From: an uncultured Bacillaceae bacterium
GTDB taxonomy: Bacteria; Bacillota; Bacilli; Bacillales; Alkalibacillaceae
Assembly: GCA_937958375.1 (NCBI GenBank)
Contig: CALGNY010000226.1
Coordinates: 1 to 7,092, forward strand
Direction of reading: 5' to 3'
Length of the DNA: 7,092 nucleotides
The notes below the pieces were generated by a model that saw only the letters and a list, made by a program, of their open reading frames with translations, made no database searches and had not been told where the DNA came from. Below, piece after piece: positions 1-5,448 of this stretch (its first letter is position 1; each line of letters starts with the position of its first letter). Position numbers and translations under genes: made by a program.

Positions 1-29
1 ACCGAATCGCAGAGCTTCGTGCAAAATAA
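1..29 (+). CDS. possible C-terminal tail of an upstream plus-strand gene
   Basis: Reading from base 3 gives RIAELRAK followed by TAA at 27-29, nine bases before a strong hairpin whose T-run is best on the plus strand. That arrangement fits the end of a gene entering from the left. The other two plus frames also stay open for 10 to 12 codons (stops at 32-34 and 37-39), so the frame is not certain and the product cannot be named. Confidence 0.3.
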
Positions 30-37
30 GATAAAGT

Positions 38-70
38 AAAATCCCGCCCGATAATGAGGCGGGATTTTTT
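38..70 (+). terminator. bidirectional rho-independent terminator
   Basis: Bases 41-48 (ATCCCGCC) pair perfectly with 58-65 (GGCGGGAT) around a nine-base loop, and flanking A and T bases lengthen the stem. The plus strand follows with T6, the minus strand with TTTTACTTTATCTT. It can therefore end both a plus-strand gene from the left and the minus-strand permease gene whose stop lies at 74-76. Confidence 0.85.
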
Positions 71-73
71 ATG

Positions 74-1510
74 TTACCAAATGAGTAACGCAGCAATCGT
101 CATGACAATCAAACCGACCATCACGGGCAGGAAGTTTTTCCTCACCAACTCCATGACTGAAATTCCACTGAAACCGGCAATGGCGACTAGTGACGACCAA
201 GCAACAATCGTTCCTCCGCCAGTCCAAATTGAGCCAAGTTGCCCGATTGCCGCCAGTGTTTCAGGGTCGATTCCATTCGTACTGAGCGCCCCAGAAAGAG
301 CTCCCGTCAGTGGCAGTCCTGAAAAACCTGAACCATCCAGCCCGGTAATGATTCCGATGATCAATATACCGAATGCTGTTAAAAAGGCACTTTCTGGTAT
401 GACATTTTGTCCCGCTTCGACTAGTTCAAATAATAGTGCTGGTGGCGTGGCATCTTCACCCATTGACAAAATGCTTCCTGAAAACTCATTGCTGCCGAGA
501 AAGAAGAATCCGGCAATTGGAATCACAGGTCCCATCGCTTTAAAAGCGAACACGAACCCATTCGTGATGTGCTCACCAATGTGGTCAAATGCCTTTCCTT
601 TTCCGAAGGCGACCGTCGCAGCAGCTAATAGCAGTACGGCAACGCCACCAATCAATGCGGCACCATCACCACCATCCAGCCCTCCTGAACTACCTCGCTC
701 GATTTTTGTATAAACCATGAATGTCATCACTAGTAGCATCGAAACCGGAACAGCAATCGCAAAGAATTTTCTCCAAACCGGAAGATGCTTGGTCTGAATT
801 TTACGGGTAGAAATTTCTTCACCCGACTGTCCCGGAAGCATCTTCATTTCTTGCTCATTTTCCGGATTAGACGGTTTGCGAATTTTTTTGTAAATCATCA
901 AATAGGCAATCGCAATGGCGACAGCCCCTGCAATCAGACTAAGAATCAACGCTTTATCCGCGACGACTGATGTCTCCAAATTCCCAGCCGTTGCACTCAG
1001 CGTTGGTGCGATTTGAATGACATAGTCCGAGGACAGCGCCATCCCTTGACCCGCAATCGCAATGGCCATCGCCGCTCCGATCACCGGAAGTCCAGCCCTT
1101 ACTGCAGCCGGCAATAACAATGCGCAGATCAGTGGCACGGCAGGTGTCGGCCAAAAGAACAGCGAGATGACGAACGTAACGATTATGAGTACGAAATAGG
1201 CCATATGCCCATTGACCATGATTTTTTGGATCGGTGCAATCATCTCCTGGTCGGCACCAAGATCTTTTAACGCATACAATAAAGCGACCATAAACGTAAT
1301 AATCAAAAATATATTAAACAACTCTGTTGCAGCTGTTAAGTTTGCATTAAAAACAGCTGTAAAACCTGTTACTAGATCTCCTGTCGCCAACCATGCGACA
1401 AGAAAAGTTCCAATCAACGTCGGTAATACAACTCCCCTTCTCATCACCATCGTGATAATGACGATCAAGGTCACCAGGGCATAAGCCCAATGTGCAAAGG
1501 ATAACTCCAT
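74..1510 (-). CDS. ion-transporter (IT) superfamily permease, DctM/GntP-like, substrate unknown
   Basis: This encodes a 478-residue, very hydrophobic polytopic membrane protein, presumably a secondary transporter in the cytoplasmic membrane. It shows two halves, each with a Gly/Pro/small-residue stretch typical of re-entrant loops in IT-superfamily carriers: WPTPAVPLI at about 120-128 followed by PAAVRAGLP, and GLDGSGFSGLPLTGALSGAL at 390-409. A charged cytoplasmic loop lies at about 207-247 and a Gly-rich loop (GSSGGLDGGDGA) at 273-284. Dicarboxylate, citrate or gluconate-like substrates are possible by family, but nothing in the sequence fixes one. The start was set at the ATG at 1508-1510 because GGGGGAGG lies five bases upstream; an in-frame ATG eleven codons earlier would place that site inside the gene. 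It is transcribed alone, divergent from the plus-strand gene at 1928, and ends at the hairpin at 38-70. The family call is from overall pattern, not a search. Confidence 0.8.
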   Translation of the reverse strand: MELSFAHWAYALVTLIVIITMVMRRGVVLPTLIGTFLVAWLATGDLVTGFTAVFNANLTAATELFNIFLIITFMVALLYALKDLGADQEMIAPIQKIMVNGHMAYFVLIIVTFVISLFFWPTPAVPLICALLLPAAVRAGLPVIGAAMAIAIAGQGMALSSDYVIQIAPTLSATAGNLETSVVADKALILSLIAGAVAIAIAYLMIYKKIRKPSNPENEQEMKMLPGQSGEEISTRKIQTKHLPVWRKFFAIAVPVSMLLVMTFMVYTKIERGSSGGLDGGDGAALIGGVAVLLLAAATVAFGKGKAFDHIGEHITNGFVFAFKAMGPVIPIAGFFFLGSNEFSGSILSMGEDATPPALLFELVEAGQNVIPESAFLTAFGILIIGIITGLDGSGFSGLPLTGALSGALSTNGIDPETLAAIGQLGSIWTGGGTIVAWSSLVAIAGFSGISVMELVRKNFLPVMVGLIVMTIAALLIW

Positions 1511-1522
1511 CTTGACCTCCCC

Positions 1523-1546
1523 CTTTTGCAGCATCATATGCAAAAG
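1523..1546 (-). promoter_or_regulatory. inverted repeat before the permease ribosome binding site
   Basis: CTTTTGCA at 1523-1530 and TGCAAAAG at 1539-1546 form a perfect 8-bp inverted repeat with an 8-base centre. The near arm abuts and slightly overlaps the purine run of the ribosome binding site (1514-1524) of the permease gene. It could be an operator or an mRNA hairpin limiting access to the site. No convincing -35/-10 pair was found upstream, so its place relative to the transcription start is unknown. Confidence 0.4.
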
Positions 1547-1559
1547 CCTAGAAAGGGGT

Positions 1560-1806
1560 TACTGGTGTCGATAAACACGGGATGACTGACGACAAATGTG
1601 AGCTGACTGCCGATAAACGCCGGATGACTGTCGATAAATGCGAGCTAACTGACGATAAATGCGAGCTGACTGACGATAAACGCCGGATGACTGTCGATAA
1701 ATGCGAGCTGACTGCCGATAAAAGCGGGCTGACTGACGATAAACGCACTCTAACTGACGATAAAAGCCGGCTAACTGCCGATAAACGCCGGCCGACTGTT
1801 GTTAAT
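1560..1806 (+). repeat. 21-bp tandem repeat array, about ten units
   Basis: Ten consecutive 21-bp units start at 1584, 1605, 1626, 1647, 1668, 1689, 1710, 1731, 1752 and 1773. A degenerate unit with a 3-bp insertion precedes them (1560-1583) and a decaying partial copy follows (1794-1806). The shared core, read on plus, is ACTGNCGATAAANGC; the rest of each unit varies, commonly CGGAT or GAGCT at its end. Because 21 is a multiple of three, spurious open frames cross the array on both strands, giving a seven-residue pattern such as LTDDKCE. They lack ribosome binding sites and are not called as genes. The array fills most of the gap between two divergent genes. Confidence 0.95.
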
Positions 1807-1849
1807 AGCTACCAAATTGCTGAAAACACCAACTGTTCACCCATTATCA

Positions 1850-1879
1850 TTATCAAATTCAGTTGCTGGCGTGTATAAT
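1850..1879 (+). promoter_or_regulatory. candidate sigma-A promoter for the CxxC membrane protein gene
   Basis: A perfect TATAAT lies at 1874-1879, about 48 bases before the start codon at 1928. The best -35 is TTATCA at 1850-1855 with an 18-base spacer (four of six matches), which is weak. The perfect -10 and its distance to the gene are the main support. Confidence 0.5.
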
Positions 1880-1927
1880 TTTTGAGATAATTTAACAAAT
1901 TACTTCTGTAAAAGGAGAGTTTCGTAA

Positions 1928-2233
1928 ATGGATCTTCCTGTTTGTCAAAATTGTAGTCAAAAGTGGACGTGGAAAATGACGATGCGGCAGTTTTTTCGTT
2001 TTAAGCGTTCGATGATTTGTGAGAATTGCGGTGCCACACAATATCAATCAAAGGAATCGTTGTGGAAGATGAATCTGATCGGCATAGGTCCATATATCTT
2101 CATCCCTTTTTTAATCGGTTTTAATACGTCTCTACCGATTGTCATCAGTTATGCTGCCGTCGCTATACTCCTCTTTCTCATGATTTCTCCATATTTATTG
2201 ACGCTCTCCAACCAGGAGGAACCGTTATTCTAA
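1928..2233 (+). CDS. small CxxC...CxxC zinc-ribbon-like membrane protein
   Basis: This encodes a 101-residue protein with two CxxC pairs, C6-x2-C9 and C31-x2-C34, separated by 21 residues, then two hydrophobic segments at about 49-66 and 68-92 split by a short polar turn (FNTSLP). The layout matches a family of short Firmicutes proteins described as CXXC-20-CXXC, in which a cysteine knuckle that probably binds a metal precedes two membrane spans; the function of that family is unknown to me. The segment between the cysteine pairs is rich in basic and aromatic residues. AAAGGAGAG at 1911-1919 precedes the ATG by eight bases. The gene appears to be a single-gene unit, with a promoter near 1874 and a terminator at 2244-2271. 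Confidence 0.85.
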   Translation: MDLPVCQNCSQKWTWKMTMRQFFRFKRSMICENCGATQYQSKESLWKMNLIGIGPYIFIPFLIGFNTSLPIVISYAAVAILLFLMISPYLLTLSNQEEPLF

Positions 2234-2243
2234 TCGTTGGGAT

Positions 2244-2271
2244 AGTCAGCGTTTTGATCGCTGACTTTTTT
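2244..2271 (+). terminator. rho-independent terminator after the CxxC protein gene
   Basis: AGTCAGCG at 2244-2251 pairs perfectly with CGCTGACT at 2259-2266 around a seven-base loop, followed by a T6 run. It begins about ten bases after the stop codon at 2231-2233. Confidence 0.9.
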
Positions 2272-2290
2272 GTTTCACTAAAAATAACAC

Positions 2291-2319
2291 TTGCTTTCCA
2301 ATCCATACACGAATAATAT
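2291..2319 (+). promoter_or_regulatory. sigma-A-type promoter of the purine permease gene
   Basis: TTGCTT at 2291-2296 and TAATAT at 2314-2319 are separated by the ideal 17 bases. Transcription would start near 2326, leaving a leader of about 36 bases. That is too short for a purine riboswitch, and no riboswitch core is visible. Confidence 0.65.
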
Positions 2320-2348
2320 AGGGGATGGGTTTTATTTCGTTCGTGTAT
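2305..2348 (+). promoter_or_regulatory. candidate PurR operator (two inverted PurBox-like sites)
   Basis: ATACACGAA at 2305-2313 and TTCGTGTAT at 2340-2348 form a perfect 9-bp inverted repeat straddling the -10 and start region. The Bacillus PurBox as I recall it is AWWWCCGAACWWT, normally present as an inverted pair about 16 to 17 bases apart. Site 1 (2305-2317) matches 10 of 13 positions and site 2 (2336-2348, complement) matches 9 of 13, with 18 bases between. Both keep the central CGAA. Binding by PurR is inferred from this match and from the purine permease gene downstream. Confidence 0.45.
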
Positions 2349-2361
2349 AGGAGGATCATTG

Positions 2362-3666
2362 ATGAATTTCGAATTAGAAAAACGTGGATCGACGATAAAA
2401 ACTGAACTCATTGCAGGTGTCACAACTTTCCTGACAATGGTTTACATAGCGGTAGTGAACCCTGCGATCTTAAGTGATGCAGGGGTTCCGTTTGAGCAGG
2501 TTTTCTTGGCAACAATCATTGCAACCGTGGTTGGTACATTATGGATGGCTTTGTTCGCAAACCTTCCGATTGCCATCGCACCGGGGATGGGGCTTAATGC
2601 GTATTTTGCTTATTCGGTTGTGTTGAATAATCCAGAAGTGGATTACTCCATTGCCTTTGCAGCCGTCTTTGTTGCTGGGATTCTATTTATTTTGTTGTCT
2701 TTGACGAAATTTCGGGAGTTATTGATCGAATCGATTCCTGACGCGCTGAAATACGGCATTACGGCTGGAATCGGTTTGTTTATTGCATTCATTGGGTTTC
2801 GGATGACTGGAATCATTGTTCATGATGAAACGAACCTTGTCAGATTGGGTGATTTGAGTAGCACAACTTCGCTACTTGCCATCGCTGGGTTAGGTGCCAC
2901 CATCATACTTATGGCGCTGCGCGTTCAAGGGGCGATTTTTTACGGGATGATCATCACGGCTTTTCTAGCTTATTTTGCCGGAGAGTTAAACTTTACGGAT
3001 GGGTTCGTTTCCATGCCTGATTTTTCGCATGGCTTAGCAATCGCCAACCCGTTCACAGCCATTGGTGATGTCATTCAATACGGCCTGTATACCGTCGTTT
3101 TCTCCTTTTTAATCGTTACCTTGTTCGATACAACCGGCACGATGATCGGGGTTGCCAATCAAGCGGGTCTGATGAAAAATGGTAAGTTCCCACGGATTAA
3201 ACAAGCATTGCTGGCCGATTCAGTGGGGAGTACAGTCGGTGCTATTTTTGGGACGACCCCGACCACCGCTTATCTTGAATCGACTTCGGGAGTTGGCGTG
3301 GGTGGACGAACTGGGATTACGACCATTACGGTGGCTACGTTGTTCGCATTGGTTCTGTTTTTCTCGCCGATTGTTTCAGCGGTATCCGCAGTTTCGGCAA
3401 TCACCGCTCCGGCACTCATCTTAGTCGGAAGCTTCATGATGGGCAATATCGCAAAAATCGATTGGAATAAATTCGAGGAATCCTTCCCAGCATTTCTGGT
3501 GATTTTGATTATGCCACTGACTTCAAGTATCGCAACCGGAATTGCCTTTGGATTCATTTCTTACCCAATTTTAAAAATCGTGATCGGAAAAGCGAAAGAA
3601 GTCCACTGGTTACTCTATCTTTTCGCAGTATTATTTATTTACCAGCTTGTATTTTTACCGCATTAA
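2362..3666 (+). CDS. pbuO: NCS2/AzgA-family purine permease, PbuO-like (hypoxanthine/guanine uptake)
   Basis: This encodes a 434-residue membrane transporter of the AzgA branch of the NCS2 nucleobase:cation symporters, which bring hypoxanthine, guanine or adenine into the cell for salvage. Visible family motifs are TTFLTMVYIAVVNPAI at 21-36, PIAIAPGMGLNAYF at 69-82, the substrate-site stretch FDTTGTMIGVANQAG at 255-269 and GTTPTTAYLES at 297-307. Length is usual for the family. From memory it resembles Bacillus PbuO more than PbuG (for example NPAILSDAGVPFEQVF near the N terminus and GFISYP and FLPH near the end), so the symbol is a probable, not proven, assignment. The ATG at 2362 was chosen because AGGAGG (2349-2354) lies seven bases upstream; a TTG one codon earlier is less likely. 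It is a single-gene unit with its own promoter, PurBox-like pair and terminator. Confidence 0.9.
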   Translation: MNFELEKRGSTIKTELIAGVTTFLTMVYIAVVNPAILSDAGVPFEQVFLATIIATVVGTLWMALFANLPIAIAPGMGLNAYFAYSVVLNNPEVDYSIAFAAVFVAGILFILLSLTKFRELLIESIPDALKYGITAGIGLFIAFIGFRMTGIIVHDETNLVRLGDLSSTTSLLAIAGLGATIILMALRVQGAIFYGMIITAFLAYFAGELNFTDGFVSMPDFSHGLAIANPFTAIGDVIQYGLYTVVFSFLIVTLFDTTGTMIGVANQAGLMKNGKFPRIKQALLADSVGSTVGAIFGTTPTTAYLESTSGVGVGGRTGITTITVATLFALVLFFSPIVSAVSAVSAITAPALILVGSFMMGNIAKIDWNKFEESFPAFLVILIMPLTSSIATGIAFGFISYPILKIVIGKAKEVHWLLYLFAVLFIYQLVFLPH

Positions 3667-3683
3667 AATATGTAGACGGAAGG

Positions 3684-3716
3684 AAAGCCACAGTCCAATC
3701 AAGACTGTGGCTTTTT
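3684..3716 (+). terminator. rho-independent terminator after the purine permease gene
   Basis: Bases 3684-3695 (AAAGCCACAGTC) pair perfectly with 3703-3714 around a seven-base loop, and T5 follows the GC-rich part on the plus strand. On the minus strand the stem is followed by CTTTCCTTCC, so it may also weakly stop the convergent anti-sigma transcript. Confidence 0.9.
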
Positions 3717-3776
3717 AAACCTCTCAATAGCCAAATGTAAGAGAATCAAACACAATTCCCTCCGTTGTTTTGACCT

Positions 3777-4091
3777 CTAAAGGCCTTTGTATTCGATCCA
3801 ACCCAACCTCGATATAAGGTAAAATAGTATAACCACCCGTACAGCAATCAAGAACAATTTCAAGCCTCTATTGAATTGGGTGAGTTTCTTTAAAGGCTTT
3901 ACCGCCACATCTTCCTCGTAGTCATGCTTCGGGATGTTTTCTTCAAAATCGACCGTCTGATTGTATAGTTTTTGGCAGGACTCGCAGCTCTCGGTGTGTT
4001 GCAAAATGATCTGTTGGGCTTCAGGGTCAACATCATTGATGACGGGAATCAATTCTTGAGATAACACGTGAATTTTTTGATTAGTCTTCAT
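3777..4091 (-). CDS. putative zinc-finger anti-sigma factor, C terminus possibly frameshifted
   Basis: This encodes a 104-residue protein with H32-x3-C36-x2-C39 (HTESCESC), the core of the zinc-binding anti-sigma (zf-HC2/ZAS) domain, then a basic stretch (KPLKKLTQFNRGLK) and one membrane span at about 77-95. Such proteins hold an ECF sigma factor at the membrane, and this gene directly follows one. Its ATG (4089-4091) overlaps the last 11 bases of the sigma gene, which suggests translational coupling; AGAGGGG lies seven bases before it. The frame closes only about nine residues after the span. A neighbouring minus frame stays open from that region to TGA at 3724-3726 and reads plausibly (…LPYIEVGLDRIQRPLEV…), so the true gene may have been about 122 codons with a frameshift near 3825-3850. 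With its sigma partner broken, it is probably free of its original role. Confidence 0.7.
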   Translation of the reverse strand: MKTNQKIHVLSQELIPVINDVDPEAQQIILQHTESCESCQKLYNQTVDFEENIPKHDYEEDVAVKPLKKLTQFNRGLKLFLIAVRVVILFYLISRLGWIEYKGL

Positions 4092-4588
4092 TTGCGTACC
4101 CCTCTTTAATCAGTCTTTTTCGCATTCGGAACACCCTCGATTTCAAGGTAGGGACCGGAATATCCAACAACTCGCTGATTTCCCGATAATCATATCCGTA
4201 ATACTCTTTGGCGAGGAATGATCGCTCGATCCGTTGTTGATAATTTCGCCAACAGATTTTCCAATTCATCCGCGACCGTCACATTGGTTTCAGGTGTATA
4301 ATTGTCCACCAACAGAGATTCGATGAGTGCTTCGTTATGTAGTAACTCGGGATTCTTCTTTTTATAATGGTCAAGTAATGTATTTTTCGCACCTCTTGCT
4401 AGCCAACTTTTCATATACGTGACGTTGTTGACCATGGTCGGTGCAACCAGGATTTTTGCAAATAACTCTTGGATGATGTCATCGGCCAGCTAGTCATTTT
4501 TGGTTAATCCGAGCAAGAAGTTTCGCAAATAAACATAATGCTCATTGTATAGATCCTCAATTCGTTTGAATGGATTGATGTTAGACAT
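4081..4588 (-). pseudogene. decayed ECF-type RNA polymerase sigma factor
   Basis: Three pieces join into a 168-codon ECF sigma factor, the usual family length. Piece 1 is codons 1-32 from the ATG at 4586-4588, with GGGGAGCC seven bases upstream, up to an in-frame TAG at 4490-4492. Piece 2 continues in the same frame (LADDIIQELFAKI…) to about 4220. One extra base near 4219 then shifts the reading into piece 3 (FLAKEYYGYDYREISELL…), which ends with TAA at 4081-4083. Region 2 features are the LADDIIQELF helix and YMKSWLARGAKNTLLDHYKKK at about 58-78. Region 4 is the helix-turn-helix YDYREISELLDIPVPTLKSRVFRMRKRL at 132-159. The TAG is probably a former CAG (Gln33), one C-to-T change. Without readthrough and a shift, no working sigma factor can form. 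Which ECF group it belongs to is not clear. Confidence 0.85.
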
Positions 4589-4646
4589 AATTTCAGGCTC
4601 CCCGTGTTTCCCCTGTGTGCATATCCGTTTCGTCCCGCAACAGTGA

Positions 4647-4672
4647 GACGATTCAAATTCATTAAAGTTGCA
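4647..4672 (-). promoter_or_regulatory. candidate ECF-type promoter of the sigma/anti-sigma operon
   Basis: On the minus strand TGCAAC (4672-4667) and CGTC (4650-4647) are separated by exactly 16 bases. This is the architecture of Bacillus extracytoplasmic-function promoters (AAC-type -35 and CGT-type -10). It lies about 60 bases before the sigma start codon, where an autoregulated ECF operon would have its promoter. No competing sigma-A pair was noticed there. Confidence 0.55.
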
Positions 4673-4683
4673 TTTATTTTTCA

Positions 4684-4725
4684 CAAAAAAATAGCATACG
4701 AACTTACAAACGTTCCGCATGCTAT
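4684..4725 (-). terminator. rho-independent terminator of the ywfO-ywgA operon
   Basis: On the minus strand ATAGCAT (4725-4719) pairs with ATGCTAT (4697-4691). The stem extends inward through CGGAAC/GTTCG with one bulge and one wobble, and T7 follows at 4691-4685. It begins 18 bases past the stop of the 58-residue membrane protein gene and separates this operon from the sigma gene downstream. Confidence 0.85.
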
Positions 4726-4743
4726 CCGGCATATTTTTATGTG

Positions 4744-4920
4744 TTAGAATTCCTGTGCTCCTAAGTATCCCACGGCAACGATGGCAATGACCATCACAAT
4801 CAGAATCACCCAGGCACCCACATTCCCTGGATCTTGTTTGATTCGGTAAATCAAATAGCCACAAGCCAGGACAAGCAATACGAGTAGGAATACAAGTGTA
4901 ATCAGCAATAATGAAAACAT
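4744..4920 (-). CDS. 58-residue two-span membrane protein of unknown function
   Basis: The ATG at 4918-4920 is preceded by AAGGAGA (4934-4928) with a seven-base spacer, and the frame runs 58 codons to TAA at 4744-4746. The protein has a hydrophobic N-terminal span (about 2-25), a short polar loop centred on YRIKQDPGNVG (25-35), and a second span (about 36-53) ending in GYLGAQEF. Its start is 12 bases from the ywgA stop, and ywgA's stop codon overlaps the ribosome binding site region, so it is the last gene of the ywfO-ywgA operon. A terminator follows. I do not recognise the family. The strong ribosome binding site and the tight operon placement argue that it is real. Confidence 0.8.
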   Translation of the reverse strand: MFSLLLITLVFLLVLLVLACGYLIYRIKQDPGNVGAWVILIVMVIAIVAVGYLGAQEF

Positions 4921-4932
4921 AACCAGGTCTCC

Positions 4933-5436
4933 TTAATGCTGCTGTTTTTTGATTCGGTCAATGAATGTCCACGCTTCGTCCAGTTCGTCGGCCGTGAAGT
5001 TTTGCTTACTTTTTACGGTCAACACTTTATCCTCGACTTCTTCTTTTGAAAAATTATCGAAATAAAGCATCGTTGAAACGAGTTCCAAAAAGCGTGACGA
5101 TTGCTCATTCATTTCCTCAATGAAAGCCGAAACATCCGGCAGCTCTGTTTCCGCTTGATTTAAAAAGGAAATTCCTTCATTCGTCAGTTGGTATCTGTAC
5201 TGATAATACCCTTTTTCCTTTTCTTTATTCTCTTGGATGAACCCTAAATTCGACAATTCCTCGACACGCGTCGACAATTCTTCTGAATACGGTCCATAAA
5301 AATGGAAGGAATAGCGCTCCGAAAAATCAATCCCGCTCTTCTTCAGAATATAAATCATTTTTTGCAGTCGTTTCCGTCCGACAACTTCCTTTGCTTGTTC
5401 AAAAAATGCCATCAACTTGGCGTGATCCTCTAACAT
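4933..5436 (-). CDS. ywgA: YwgA family protein
   Basis: This encodes a 167-residue soluble protein matching Bacillus YwgA in length, layout and position after ywfO. The N-terminal half looks like a winged-helix domain: GRKRLQKMIYILKKSG at about 20-35, then HFYGPYSEELSTRVEELSNLGFI at about 45-67. The KLxYIxK and YGPYS elements recall the SocA/Panacea-type domains found next to toxins, but a toxin partner is not evident here and the resemblance is my inference. The C-terminal half is acidic and helical (SRFLELVSTMLYFDNFSKEEVEDKV…). The start ATG (5434-5436) has AGGAGT eight bases upstream and lies 12 bases past the ywfO stop, so the two are cotranscribed. The molecular function is unknown to me; the conserved pairing with an HD phosphohydrolase suggests a shared role. 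Confidence 0.85.
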   Translation of the reverse strand: MLEDHAKLMAFFEQAKEVVGRKRLQKMIYILKKSGIDFSERYSFHFYGPYSEELSTRVEELSNLGFIQENKEKEKGYYQYRYQLTNEGISFLNQAETELPDVSAFIEEMNEQSSRFLELVSTMLYFDNFSKEEVEDKVLTVKSKQNFTADELDEAWTFIDRIKKQQH

Positions 5437-5448
5437 AACGCACGACTC

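Noticed and set aside
54..713. Plus-strand frame of 219 codons opposite the permease gene
   Set aside because: It lies entirely within the terminator and the antisense of a clear membrane protein gene, and its composition (Ser/Pro/Ala rich) is typical of an antisense shadow.
1560..1806. CRISPR array
   Set aside because: The units are contiguous 21-mers with no unique spacers of 30 or more bases, and no cas genes are nearby.
1582..1878. Open frames through the 21-bp array on plus (98 codons) and on minus (1548-1748), encoding seven-residue repeats
   Set aside because: A repeat length divisible by three keeps frames open automatically. Neither frame has a good ribosome binding site, and both peptides are simply translations of the repeat.
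2320..2361. Purine riboswitch in the leader of the permease gene
   Set aside because: The leader from the predicted start is only about 36 bases, and no three-way-junction core or terminator is present.
4490..4864. Minus-strand frame of 124 codons running across the end of the 58-residue membrane protein gene and the sigma gene start
   Set aside because: Only its last 33 codons (MSNINPF onward) are protein-like; the rest is out of frame with the small gene and crosses a terminator. The true start is the ATG at 4586-4588.
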